A stretch of 64,000 bases of DNA, from assembly GCA_028686135.1 (NCBI GenBank), contig JAQUCP010000002.1, positions 62,001-126,000 of the forward strand, in the 5' to 3' direction. Made by a program: the position numbers and the translations under genes. The notes below the pieces were generated by a model. It searched no databases and was not told the origin of the DNA. It worked only from the letters and a program-made list of their open reading frames with translations. Below, piece by piece: positions 41,212 through 49,214 of the stretch. The DNA is from UBA12481 sp012523435. GTDB taxonomy: Bacteria; Bacteroidota; Bacteroidia; Bacteroidales; UBA12481. Within the stretch, counting starts at the first letter, position 1, and each line of letters opens with the position of its first letter.

Positions 41212-42372
41212 ATGAAACGATTCTTATTCTTATTAGCCGGTCTATTTGTTTTTAGTAGCCTGATAGGGCAGAGCAACAAGGTTGTGACAGCCTGGAACTT
41301 GATTAAGCCGGAATATAACGAGCTGGATAAGGCAATGCAGGCCATTGATGAAGCTTCAGTTCATTCAAGAACTGCGGGCGATGCTAAAACATGGTATTAT
41401 AGAGGTTTGGTATATTACAAGATCTACCAATCGAAAGATGAAAAATTCAAAAACCTGCATCCTGATCCTTTAAAGGTGGCTTATGAATCTTTCATAAAAG
41501 CTAAAGAACTTGATACCAAGGATCGATGGAAAGATGAATTACGGTTTAGAATTACCCAGACCAGTGCTGACTACTTCAATAGGGGATCCTTGGAGTATGA
41601 AAATAAAAAATACGAGGAGTCATTGAACTCATTTGAAACCGTTATTGCTATTGGGAAGTTACCTTATATCAATGTTGTTGATACTGGCTCATTCTTCAAT
41701 GCAGCTATTGCGGCTGATCAGGCTAAGATATACGACAAAGCTTTGGATTATTATTACAAGTCGGCCGAATTGAATTATGGTGGACCTGAAGTGTTTTACT
41801 ACATTGGTGAGATTTATAAAATTCAGGGAGATACCACTGCTGCACTTGATGCATACAAGGTTGGCATTGAGAAGTATCCAGAAAATAACGTGAATCTCTA
41901 TCTGGAGATTATCAACTACTATCTGCCGAAAAACCAGATAACCGAAGTCTTTAGCTTCATCGAAAAAGCTTTGGAAAAAGATCCTAATAACCACCTTCTT
42001 TGGAACGTGTACGGTCAGGCCTTGGAACAGAAAGAAGATATGGAAAAAGCAGCTGAAGCCTACACAAAGGCGGTCGAGATTGACTCTACCTTTTTTGTTG
42101 GATGGTATAATATCGGACGTCTGAATTACAACTTGGGGGTCAACGCTCAGGAAGCAGCTAACCAAATTCCACTAAATGATGAGGCCGGATTTAAAGCAGC
42201 TGTTGAAGTGGCTGATAATCATTTCAAAGCTGGGCTGCCTTATTTTGAAAAAGCCTTTGAGATCAATCCCAACGATCCCGATCTGCTGACAGCTCTCCGT
42301 CAGATCTATTATCGGTTTAAGATGAACGATAAACTGGATGCAATTCAACATAAGATTGATGAGATAAAATAG
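41212..42372 (+). CDS. Secreted tetratricopeptide-repeat protein
   Basis: The 386-residue protein has a signal peptide (MKRFLFLLAGLFVFSSLIGQ, cleavage near residue 20). A series of TPR units covers most of the chain, clearest at PEVFYYIGEIYKIQGDTTAALDAY, HLLWNVYGQALEQKEDMEKAAEAY and FVGWYNIGRLNYNLG. TPRs form protein-binding superhelices, so it is probably a periplasmic scaffold. The specific partner is unknown. The gene lies downstream of gyrA by 103 nt on the same strand and is closed by a strong terminator, so it may be transcribed alone. Such proteins are common in Bacteroidota. Confidence 0.85.
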   Translation: MKRFLFLLAGLFVFSSLIGQSNKVVTAWNLIKPEYNELDKAMQAIDEASVHSRTAGDAKTWYYRGLVYYKIYQSKDEKFKNLHPDPLKVAYESFIKAKELDTKDRWKDELRFRITQTSADYFNRGSLEYENKKYEESLNSFETVIAIGKLPYINVVDTGSFFNAAIAADQAKIYDKALDYYYKSAELNYGGPEVFYYIGEIYKIQGDTTAALDAYKVGIEKYPENNVNLYLEIINYYLPKNQITEVFSFIEKALEKDPNNHLLWNVYGQALEQKEDMEKAAEAYTKAVEIDSTFFVGWYNIGRLNYNLGVNAQEAANQIPLNDEAGFKAAVEVADNHFKAGLPYFEKAFEINPNDPDLLTALRQIYYRFKMNDKLDAIQHKIDEIK

Positions 42373-42394
42373 CGATCGTTTCATAAGTTATTTA

Positions 42395-42432
42395 GGCAAG
42401 GGGACTCAAAAATGAGTTCCCTCGCCATTTTA
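42395..42432 (+). terminator. Rho-independent terminator after the TPR gene
   Basis: A long stem (GGC, then GGGGACTCA paired with TGAGTTCCC, then GCC) with an AAAA loop is followed by ATTTTAAT, 22 nt after the stop codon. Confidence 0.75.
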
Positions 42433-42547
42433 ATAATTATATTTAACATAATATTAATTATAGGACATTAATTATGGGACAATCAAATCACTGAATATTT
42501 ACTAAGATCAGGGTGACGCACTTCATAAAAGTCCGGCAGAGTAACCG

Positions 42548-42892
42548 CTATATTCTTCCCATGGCGAGGAATAACACGTGCAGGCTGATCGTAATGAATA
42601 GAAAAACCTTGCGACTGGCTTGGGGTGATAAGTGAAAGAGTTGGTAACGTATGGCCGATACTTCACAACTTTGAAGGCAATCGCCACAGAGCGTACAGGT
42701 AGCCCCTGGTTTACGATTCAGAATGTCTTCACGGTTAAGTGCATCATATTTACACGACGAAATGCAACGCATACAGTTGGTGCATGAATCCTGAATCGTC
42801 ATTCTAAATGGAGAAATATGCCTGAAAAGGCTTACCAACGTACCAATCGGACAAAAGGCTACGCAGTGAACCATCTTACCTTTTCGTTTCGA
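42548..42892 (-). pseudogene. C-terminal fragment of a membrane-bound 4Fe-4S polyferredoxin
   Basis: The frame reads KRKGKMVHCVAFCPIGT, then FRMTIQDSCTNCMRCISSC and CTLCGDCLQSC, then a final membrane helix LFITISLHVLFLAM. Two C-x2-C-x2-C-x3-C type cluster sites are visible. This is the C-terminal half of membrane proteins related to YccM/NapH-like 4Fe-4S electron carriers. The in-frame coding begins exactly at 42892, where a 127-nt repeated segment starts. The N-terminal half of the same kind of protein lies beyond an assembly gap and in another frame once the overlap is collapsed. The central membrane region is missing, so this is a truncated or misassembled gene. Confidence 0.75.
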
Positions 42893-43019
42893 ATGGCACG
42901 ACTTACGATGAAGGCATAAACACCCAAAATCACAATTTCAACCCATCCCCCACCCTTGACAAAACGCTCGACTGCCAGCATCGGCCGCTCAGGGACTAAT
43001 TGTATGACAGATAAAACAA
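42893..43019. repeat. Left copy of an exact 127-nt repeat flanking the N gap
   Basis: This stretch is identical, base for base as far as read by eye, to 43120-43246. It ends directly at the run of N. The position and length point to overlapping contig ends rather than a biological repeat. Confidence 0.9.
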
Positions 43020-43119
43020 NNNNNNNNNNNNNNNNNNNNNNNNNNNNNNNNNNNNNNNNNNNNNNNNNNNNNNNNNNNNNNNNNNNNNNNNNNNNNNNNN
43101 NNNNNNNNNNNNNNNNNNN
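43020..43119. other. Assembly gap (100 N)
   Basis: Exactly 100 undetermined bases lie between two identical 127-nt segments. A fixed 100-N filler is a common scaffolding convention, so its length carries no information. Confidence 0.98.
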
Positions 43120-43246
43120 ATGGCACGACTTACGATGAAGGCATAAACACCCAAAATCACAATTTCAACCCATCCCCCACCCTTGACAAAACGCTCGACT
43201 GCCAGCATCGGCCGCTCAGGGACTAATTGTATGACAGATAAAACAA
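43120..43246. repeat. Right copy of the exact 127-nt repeat flanking the N gap
   Basis: It starts directly after the N run and matches 42893-43019. It encodes part of the N-terminal fragment of the polyferredoxin gene on the minus strand, so this copy is probably in its natural place. Confidence 0.9.
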
Positions 43247-43301
43247 CTACCACTAAGCCTGCAACGGATGCAGGAAATCCTAACGATCTGACTTTATTCA
43301 T
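43120..43301 (-). pseudogene. N-terminal fragment of the membrane-bound 4Fe-4S polyferredoxin
   Basis: The ATG at 43301 opens MNKVRSLGF, a first membrane helix (ASVAGLVVVVLSVIQL), then a segment around VERFVKGGGWVEIVILGVYAF that matches the usual N-terminal half of this polyferredoxin type as I recall it, with the start of a second helix. The frame runs into the N gap. If the gap is removed by merging the identical ends, the frame reaches a TAG after 12 more residues and is out of phase with the C-terminal fragment. The gene is therefore incomplete in this assembly. Confidence 0.7.
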
Positions 43302-43525
43302 CGCCCAAAATTTGTCATGAATCCATAATCCTGATGTAACAACCGTTACAATCTTATAGAAGTTTACTAGCGAACTGAAAGATATTGGTCAAAATGCAGA
43401 GTCTGATAACAGATATTGTATGGAATAACCCTTTTGTGTAAGCAATTACATCATTCTGCTAATTTTTATGGGTTTGGCAAGTCATTTGCTTTAGGTTACT
43501 AGATTAATACCAAAAAAATCAACCC

Positions 43526-44764
43526 ATGAAACGATTAGTCATACTTGCAATTATCCTGGCAGCAGGAATCTCTGCCTATCCACAGGCTACCAGGTCAGCA
43601 AGGGTAAAAAGCTCGGAAAAGGGCAGCGAGAAGAAAGAGGCGGTGAGTCGGTCGTCCTCAAAACAAGTTAATAGATCAGCCACCACAAAAAGTGTAAATG
43701 CTCAGACTACCCGATCGGCCACCCGGCAAAGTGATCAGAAATCTACCAATCGTTCGGCCACCCGGCAGAATGTACAGAAATCCACGAACAGCTCTGCCCA
43801 GAAGCGTGTAGCAACACCCCCCGCCAGGAAGAGCAATTCGGATCGCGTAGTGCGGAGTTCAAGTAACGAAAGCAGAACCAGAGCTACTGAATCGCGGACG
43901 GTTAATCGAGCGACCAATCCACAGTCAAAATCCGGGTCGGTTTCATCCGGCTCGTCAGCAAACCGATCACGGTCCACTGATCTCAAAAAGAGCTCATCAG
44001 CCACCCGCACAAGACCAAATAGTGTCACTACGGACGCTTCAGCAACCCGGTCACGATCGATTGATGAGCCGGGCGAAGTTAGAGTCAAAGGTTCTGGAGC
44101 AACCCGCTCCTTCCGCGAAGCAAACGGTGCTCTTATTGGGGAGGATGGACGTACGATCCGGCATCAAAATAACGAGATCTTCGCAAAACGTAAGTACCGG
44201 GTTGATTATGATAACTATAGCTCCCTGCGCAGGTCGGATGAGTTTCGCAGAATTCACCGGGATTATCATAACTGGTATAGCCACAGAGCAGTCAGGGTGA
44301 TTCACCATACCCGCTTCATTCCGGTTCCGATTGATGTTCGGCGGGTGCGGTACGTTTACCGCAGGCCAGTCCATGTACACCTGGTCTGGACCCCCACCCT
44401 CTTCCACCGGTTCATGTACTACTATCCAACGCATACCTACTGGGATGTCGACTTTGGAAGAGAAATCGAAACGATATCGGCTTATGATGCAGTAGGTTAC
44501 GTGGGAACTGTCAGGCGGGTTTACGGAGAAGTTAAAGAGGTGTTTTACTCCAACGAGGATAACAACTATGTTCTGTACATCGGACAGCCATTTCCCTACC
44601 ACGACATGAGTCTGGTAGTGCCTTACGAGGTCATGAGGGAAATAACGCGGAATCCTCGCCGCTACTTCGAAGATCGAATGATCTGGTCAGTCGGGTTGAT
44701 CAACACCTGGGAAGGTAAACCGGAAATGATTATCCGGGATGAAGAACAGATCAGACGATACTAA
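43526..44764 (+). CDS. Secreted Ser/Arg/Thr-rich protein with OB-fold-like C-terminal domain
   Basis: The 412-residue protein has a signal peptide (cleavage near SAYPQ) and a long low-complexity basic region (about 20-205) with near-repeats such as NRSATRQ and the unit QKSTN. A Tyr/Arg/His-rich middle (about 225-300) follows. The last 100 residues (AVGYVGTVRRVYGEVKEVFYS ... LINTWEGKPEMIIRDEEQI) resemble the small OB-fold domain of secreted nuclease-like or nucleic-acid-binding proteins in pattern: strand, VxGxVxEVxYS, YIGxPFP, then YxGKPEMII. This resemblance is judged by eye. A basic linker plus an OB fold could bind nucleic acid or anionic polymer outside the cytoplasm. A terminator follows. 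Confidence 0.7.
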   Translation: MKRLVILAIILAAGISAYPQATRSARVKSSEKGSEKKEAVSRSSSKQVNRSATTKSVNAQTTRSATRQSDQKSTNRSATRQNVQKSTNSSAQKRVATPPARKSNSDRVVRSSSNESRTRATESRTVNRATNPQSKSGSVSSGSSANRSRSTDLKKSSSATRTRPNSVTTDASATRSRSIDEPGEVRVKGSGATRSFREANGALIGEDGRTIRHQNNEIFAKRKYRVDYDNYSSLRRSDEFRRIHRDYHNWYSHRAVRVIHHTRFIPVPIDVRRVRYVYRRPVHVHLVWTPTLFHRFMYYYPTHTYWDVDFGREIETISAYDAVGYVGTVRRVYGEVKEVFYSNEDNNYVLYIGQPFPYHDMSLVVPYEVMREITRNPRRYFEDRMIWSVGLINTWEGKPEMIIRDEEQIRRY

Positions 44765-44781
44765 TCATAACGATTTAATCC

Positions 44782-44820
44782 AAAGGGGGATGCTGCTGAA
44801 GTGGCATCCCCTTTTGATTT
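44782..44820 (+). terminator. Rho-independent terminator
   Basis: AAAGGGGGATGC pairs with GGCATCCCCTTT (G-T pairs allowed) with a short loop, followed by a T-rich tail, 18 nt after the stop of the Ser/Arg-rich protein gene. Confidence 0.75.
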
Positions 44821-44887
44821 CTATTTCCCAGGAACGGGATTATCACTACTTTTAGCAGAACAAAATTTGCAAGTCCAATTTTTGTAA

Positions 44888-45610
44888 TTGATTAATAATA
44901 AGACATATAGCCTGATTTTCACATTAGTAATCCATCTGATGGTTTTTCTATTACTAGTGATTGGTCGTTTAAATCAGACTCCCATGGAAAATCAGGATTT
45001 GATGGTGATTGATATACAGACTTTGGAGGAGTTGCAGCAATTGGATCTGATGAGTCAGGAGCAGCGATTAGCCCGGCGTGACCGGCAGGCAAGGAATATT
45101 GCTGTAAACCAGGCTGAGGATAATGTTGAACGTTATGAGGATTATCAGAACTACCGGCTTTCGAACCGGGCTGTTGAGCAAGAAGCCAGAAAGCGAGCGG
45201 AGAAAACTATTGATGACATTATCCGGGAGAACGAATTAAATCCTGATGATCGTGAGATTCCGGCCATTGAATCCAAGCAGCTTGATTTTTATGAGGCTCG
45301 TAAGATGGAAGAGGAGCAGGTGTACCAAGGTCCCACGAATATTTACTATAATTTAAAAGACCGTGAGGTTGTCTATCTGCATATTCCGGTGTATAAATGT
45401 CAGGGAGGTGGAACGGTGCAGGTGGACATCCGGGTTGGTAAGCGGGGAAAGGTTGAGCTGGTAACAATCAATTCAGAAGGGACTGATACACGGGATCCCT
45501 GTTTTCTGGATGCAGCCAAGGATGCGGCCAGGCGGACCCGGTTCAATTTTAGCTCCCCTGCACCTCAATTACAATCGGGATATATTATCTACCACTTTGT
45601 TGCTCAATAA
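44888..45610 (+). CDS. TonB-like energy-transducer family protein
   Basis: The 240-residue protein has one N-terminal membrane helix (about 7-27, YSLIFTLVIHLMVFLLLVIG) and a charged helical stalk rich in Glu, Arg and Gln (about 40-130). Its C-terminal domain (VYLHIPVYKCQGGGTVQVDIRVGKRGKVE...) has the TonB/TolA-like strand pattern. The start is TTG at 44888: an in-frame TAA stands directly before it and the first ATG would cut the membrane helix. Such proteins couple inner-membrane energy to outer-membrane transport, but the C-terminus deviates from classical TonB, so a related role in envelope linkage is possible. It is transcribed alone towards eno. Confidence 0.7.
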   Translation: MINNKTYSLIFTLVIHLMVFLLLVIGRLNQTPMENQDLMVIDIQTLEELQQLDLMSQEQRLARRDRQARNIAVNQAEDNVERYEDYQNYRLSNRAVEQEARKRAEKTIDDIIRENELNPDDREIPAIESKQLDFYEARKMEEEQVYQGPTNIYYNLKDREVVYLHIPVYKCQGGGTVQVDIRVGKRGKVELVTINSEGTDTRDPCFLDAAKDAARRTRFNFSSPAPQLQSGYIIYHFVAQ

Positions 45611-45638
45611 AAAAGGCTGCCCGAAAAGACAGCCTTTC
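45611..45638. terminator. Bidirectional terminator between the TonB-like gene and eno
   Basis: AAAGGCTG (45612-45619) pairs with CAGCCTTT (45630-45637) around a 10-nt loop. The minus strand has a six-T run (serving eno); the plus strand has a shorter T-rich tail. Confidence 0.75.
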
Positions 45639-45658
45639 TTATTATCGTGTTAGCGAAC

Positions 45659-46939
45659 TTAGGCGTTTTTGAAGGCTTTCAATCCGGGGAAGTATGCTGC
45701 ACTGCCCAACTGGCGTTCAATACGCATCAGCTGGTTAAACTTGGCAATACGTTCACTCCGGCATCCCGATCCGGTTTTGATATGACCGGCTCCAGTAGCA
45801 ACAGCCAAATCAGCGATGGTGGTATCTTCGGTTTCACCTGAGCGATGGGAGATGAAGTAATAGTATCCGTTCTTTCTGGCAAGTTCAATAGTTTCGAGAG
45901 TTTCGGAGAGAGTTCCGATCTGGTTAAGTTTGATCAGGATGGAGTTGGCAGCACCTTTACCAATAGCTTCGGCAAGGATCTGCTTGTTTGTGCAGAGCAG
46001 GTCGTCGCCAACGAGCTCAATTTTTCCGCCCATCTCACGAGTCATGTTTTGCCAGCCGGTCCAGTCATTTTCTGCTAAGCCGTCTTCGATGGATACAATC
46101 GGGTATTTTCTTACCCAATCGGCCCATAAGGCAATCATTTCATCAGAAGTCTTGACTGATTTGTCTGATTTGAAAAACACATATTTGCCGTCCTTCCACA
46201 TTTCGCTGGTTGCAGGATCAAGGCAAATGGAAATGTCATCACCGGGTTTATAACCGGCTTTGGTGATAGCTTCCAGAATCACTTCCATAGCTTCCTCATT
46301 AGATTTCAGGTCGGGAGCATACCCGCCTTCATCTCCGATGCCAGTGGAGTATCCGCGGCCTTTCAGGACACTCTTCAGCGCATGAAAAGTCTCGACACCC
46401 ATTTGAATGGCTGTTGTAAAATTGGGAGCATTGTGGGGGGCGATCATAAACTCTTGGAAATCAACACTATTCTGAGCATGGGCCCCACCATTAATCACAT
46501 TCATGGCTGGTACTGGCAAGGTACAGGCGTTAGTACCTCCGATATAGCGGTAGAGTGGCAGACCAACACTTTTCGCAGCAGCATGAGCGACAGCCAGGGA
46601 GACTCCAAGAATGGCGTTGGCACCAAGTTTACCTTTATTTGGGGTTCCATCGAGCTCAATCATAGTATAGTCAATATTGCGCTGGTCATAAGCACAGAGC
46701 CCGGTTACCACCGGAGCAATCAGAGAATTAACATTGTTGACAGCCTTTAAAACGCCCTTACCCAGGTAACGGGATTTATCGCCATCTCGCAGTTCGACGG
46801 CCTCTTTTTCACCGGTAGAAGCACCGGAGGGAACAATGGCATTGGCGCTAACTCCATTCTCGAGCTTCACCTCGACTTCGACGGTCGGATTACCCCGGGA
46901 ATCGAGAACTTCCTGTGCGGTAACTTTTGAAATTTTCAT
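45659..46939 (-). CDS. eno: Enolase
   Basis: The 426-residue enzyme has the standard sequence: N-terminal VLDSRGNPTVEVEV, the magnesium and catalytic motifs around FMIAPHNAPNF and VSIEDGLAENDW, LVGDDLLCTNKQIL, and the catalytic signature SHRSGETEDTTIADLAVATGAGHIKTGS near residue 370. It interconverts 2-phosphoglycerate and phosphoenolpyruvate. All expected residues are present and the length is normal. The promoter region upstream has a TATATTTG element and a stable hairpin in the leader. The gene is monocistronic, converging on the TonB-like gene with a shared terminator. Confidence 0.97.
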   Translation of the reverse strand: MKISKVTAQEVLDSRGNPTVEVEVKLENGVSANAIVPSGASTGEKEAVELRDGDKSRYLGKGVLKAVNNVNSLIAPVVTGLCAYDQRNIDYTMIELDGTPNKGKLGANAILGVSLAVAHAAAKSVGLPLYRYIGGTNACTLPVPAMNVINGGAHAQNSVDFQEFMIAPHNAPNFTTAIQMGVETFHALKSVLKGRGYSTGIGDEGGYAPDLKSNEEAMEVILEAITKAGYKPGDDISICLDPATSEMWKDGKYVFFKSDKSVKTSDEMIALWADWVRKYPIVSIEDGLAENDWTGWQNMTREMGGKIELVGDDLLCTNKQILAEAIGKGAANSILIKLNQIGTLSETLETIELARKNGYYYFISHRSGETEDTTIADLAVATGAGHIKTGSGCRSERIAKFNQLMRIERQLGSAAYFPGLKAFKNA

Positions 46940-46991
46940 ACTTAAAAGACTTTGTGAATTAGTATTTATCGAGTATAACTATCTTTTTATC

Positions 46992-47029
46992 AGGAAGTTA
47001 AATAACGAACTTCCTCGATTACAAATATA
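46992..47029 (-). promoter_or_regulatory. eno promoter element and leader hairpin
   Basis: TATATTTG on the minus strand (47029-47022) matches the -7 consensus TAnnTTTG. Just downstream an 8-bp perfect stem (AGGAAGTT / AACTTCCT, 46992-47015) would fold at the 5' end of the eno leader, which is about 75 nt long. Such 5' hairpins often stabilise highly expressed mRNAs; that role is inferred. Confidence 0.5.
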
Positions 47030-47072
47030 GCTAATTTCGTGAAGATCGCTTACCATTACCCAAATGTGACCA

Positions 47073-47666
47073 TCAGGGGTTTTCTACTGATCCGTTTGCG
47101 GCGTTTTTCTCCATATCCCGGAACCCCGCCGTCCATATAATCTCCTCTACTCCTGAGTCGTGGGCTGTTTTTCGAGCTAATACGAACAGATAATCGGAGA
47201 GCCGGTTAACATATTTTATTTGGATGGGCTCAATTTCAACCTCATCCGACAGGTGGATCATCAGGCGCTCAGCGCGGCGGCAAACAGTCCGTGCAATATG
47301 ACAGTACGCAATTGCTGGACTGCCACCCGGGATGATAAAATTTTGTAGGGGCGAAATGTGATCAAGCATTTGATCCATAGCCCTTTCCAGATCCAGAACA
47401 TCATCTTCCAAAATGATTGGCAGGTTTGGTAAGAATTGAGGATCATCAATGGCTAGTGTTGATGAGATGACAAAAACCCGGTTTTGTATTGCTCTGATTC
47501 TGCTTTTTTCTGATTCATCAATAATGATGGATTCCACTAATCCCAGAAATGAGTTCAGCTCATCAATTGTGCCGTATGCTTCGAGGCGAGGATGATCTTT
47601 TCTGACTCTCGTTCCACTGGCCAAGGATGTTTGTCCTCGATCTCCGGTTTTGGTATAGACTCTCAT
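47073..47666 (-). CDS. Cob(I)yrinic acid a,c-diamide adenosyltransferase, PduO type
   Basis: The 197-residue protein starts MRVYTKTGDRGQTSLASGTRVRKDHPRLEAYGTIDELNS, the PduO-type ATP-binding and trimer-interface signature, and contains RTVCRRAERL and YVNRLSDYLFVLAR, with the conserved Arg and Asp/Asn positions. It transfers adenosine from ATP to cobalamin, making coenzyme B12. Its ATG overlaps the preceding gene's TGA (ATGA), so it is translated together with the repeat protein upstream. No B12-dependent enzyme is encoded in the window, so the cofactor user is elsewhere. The family is ancient and the length is normal. Confidence 0.92.
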   Translation of the reverse strand: MRVYTKTGDRGQTSLASGTRVRKDHPRLEAYGTIDELNSFLGLVESIIIDESEKSRIRAIQNRVFVISSTLAIDDPQFLPNLPIILEDDVLDLERAMDQMLDHISPLQNFIIPGGSPAIAYCHIARTVCRRAERLMIHLSDEVEIEPIQIKYVNRLSDYLFVLARKTAHDSGVEEIIWTAGFRDMEKNAANGSVENP

Positions 47667-48625
47667 TTTTTTGATTTTTCCAGATTAGACTCATCATTTT
47701 TTGGTTCCATACTGATCAGAACGGGCCGGCCTTTTTTGATTTTATAGACTTTGCATAGAATCTGATCAGGCTGATAATTAGGTTCTTCTATCTGCCAAAG
47801 GTCAGGTTTCACCTTTATTATGTTTCCAAAGACATCTTCAACCAGTATGGCAGCTTCCACTTTGCCGAAGAGGTCTATCTTCTTCTCTAGTTGTACGAAG
47901 CGAAAGGAGTAGTTCTTACCGGGCACATAAACTGGATGAAGTGGTTCTATCATACTTTCCCCAGCAAGGTCGAAGTGGATAATGGTAGCCTGAATTTCCT
48001 GATTAATTTTAAAGCCGTGGTTAGGGTAATTGTCGACTGGTAGCCGATGGAAGTTCCCGATAATATCTTTAAGGATAAAGAATTCCTGACCCTCAAAGGT
48101 TTTTATATCTGTCAGTTTGAAGGGGTAAGTTCGGCCTTTTTTGAGAAAGGAGAGCCTACTGTTGAGTCCTGGAAGAGACAGCTGTAGCTCTGCTTTGCGG
48201 ATGCGTTCAACGCGGCAGGCCAGGTAGCTATAACCTGGTTCGATTCCTTCGGACTGATCGATCGGACAGGGCCACTCGAGTCCGTGCAGGTCTCTGACCC
48301 ATGCAATAGGTTGCACCCCACCCATGAAGGTTTGCTGGTAAGATAATCGCAAAACAAGAAAGTCGTATCGTTCTCCAGGTTTGTAATAGGGATGATCCGG
48401 CTCCAGGAAGATTTTTCCAGAACAGTTTATTTTATCTACGGTGCAGGTGATGGTTTGGCCTACGGTGATGTTGTAGAGGGCATAATCTTTTTCAGGAAGC
48501 AGGTGCTTTCTTTCGTCTGGACCCACTAAGACGAAATGTTCCTCGTCAGTTCCGGGCATCACGACCTTATTGACTACCTGGAAGGGCAAACGTTGGCCCT
48601 CTTTATATTCAAAATCTGATATCAT
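47663..48625 (-). CDS. Internally repeated beta-rich protein of unknown function, coupled to cobalamin adenosyltransferase
   Basis: The ATG at 48625 (MISDFEYKEGQRLPFQVV) is preferred; another ATG at 48685 adds 20 atypical residues. The 320-residue chain has no signal peptide and is built of about four similar beta-rich units of 70-80 residues. Their recurring signs are a strand with Y-x-F, then FxLxDxxGxxHxLP, then a strand pair, and the closing motif LEPDHPYYKPGERYDF (unit 1) or IEPLHPVYVPGKNYSF (unit 3). The units look like small OB- or S1-like barrels, suggesting nucleic-acid or ligand binding; this is a pattern judgement by eye. It is translationally coupled (ATGA) to the adenosyltransferase gene. 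I recognise no named family. Confidence 0.6.
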   Translation of the reverse strand: MISDFEYKEGQRLPFQVVNKVVMPGTDEEHFVLVGPDERKHLLPEKDYALYNITVGQTITCTVDKINCSGKIFLEPDHPYYKPGERYDFLVLRLSYQQTFMGGVQPIAWVRDLHGLEWPCPIDQSEGIEPGYSYLACRVERIRKAELQLSLPGLNSRLSFLKKGRTYPFKLTDIKTFEGQEFFILKDIIGNFHRLPVDNYPNHGFKINQEIQATIIHFDLAGESMIEPLHPVYVPGKNYSFRFVQLEKKIDLFGKVEAAILVEDVFGNIIKVKPDLWQIEEPNYQPDQILCKVYKIKKGRPVLISMEPKNDESNLEKSKK

Positions 48626-48684
48626 TTTCCGAACCGTTTTCCCCCTCTCATTGCAAAGATGCGAAAATGTTGACTGAGAAAGCA

Positions 48685-48727
48685 TTTGACTCCATCCAAA
48701 TATGCACTAATTTGCACACACTTAGTG
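48685..48727 (+). promoter_or_regulatory. Promoter with inverted repeat for the AsnC/Lrp-type regulator
   Basis: TTTG (48685-48688), a 19-nt spacer and TAATTTG (48708-48714, one base shorter than TAnnTTTG) precede the regulator gene. An inverted repeat CACTAA (48705-48710) / TTAGTG (48722-48727) overlaps the -7 region, a good position for autoregulation. The AGGAGG ribosome site lies at 48740-48745. Confidence 0.4.
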
Positions 48728-48752
48728 AACCAGAGGAATAGGAGGTAAAGCA

Positions 48753-49214
48753 ATGATTGCCAGCGATCTTATTGACAAGACGGACAGGAAGATTCTTCAT
48801 CTGTTATCTGAAAACGGGAGGGTCTCTTTTCTGGAGATTGCCAGAGCCTGCGGTATGTCTGGTGCGGCCATTCATCAGCGTGTAGCCAAACTTGAGAGCC
48901 TAGGCATTATCACAGGTTACGGAGTACGTTTATCGGTTGAGCGGATGGGTTATGCTACCTGTGCTTTTGTAGGGGTTTTTCTGGAAAAGGCGAACCTTTA
49001 CCATTCAGTGGCCAAAGAGTTGGAAAAGATTCCGGAAATCGTTGAATATCATTATACTACAGGGAATTATGCTATTTTCCTTAAGATGTATTGCCGGAAT
49101 AATCAGCATCTTATGGAGATATTAAACGGGCAGATACAAAAAATTTCTGGGGTCTCCAGTACAGAAACTTTTATCAGTCTTGAGGAGGGGATCCGCAGGG
49201 AGCTGTTGCCTTAA
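48753..49214 (+). CDS. AsnC/Lrp family transcription regulator
   Basis: The 153-residue protein has the two-part Lrp layout. A helix-turn-helix spans about 8-60 (DRKILHLLSENGRVSFLEIARACGMSGAAIHQRVAKLESLGIITGYG), followed by the RAM/AsnC effector domain from about 65 (CAFVGVFLEK ... YHYTTGNYAIFLKMYCRNN). It likely binds an amino acid and controls nearby or amino-acid metabolism genes; the ligand is not readable from sequence. The start at 48753 has a strong Shine-Dalgarno site AGGAGG 7 nt upstream. It is transcribed divergently from the repeat protein/adenosyltransferase pair and overlaps the convergent serine hydrolase gene by 4 nt. Confidence 0.93.
   Translation: MIASDLIDKTDRKILHLLSENGRVSFLEIARACGMSGAAIHQRVAKLESLGIITGYGVRLSVERMGYATCAFVGVFLEKANLYHSVAKELEKIPEIVEYHYTTGNYAIFLKMYCRNNQHLMEILNGQIQKISGVSSTETFISLEEGIRRELLP

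Noticed and set aside
42893..43246. Direct repeat around the N gap as a mobile element or duplication
   Set aside because: The copies are identical, exactly 127 nt, and abut the N run on both sides, which is the signature of overlapping contig ends. No transposase or inverted ends are present.
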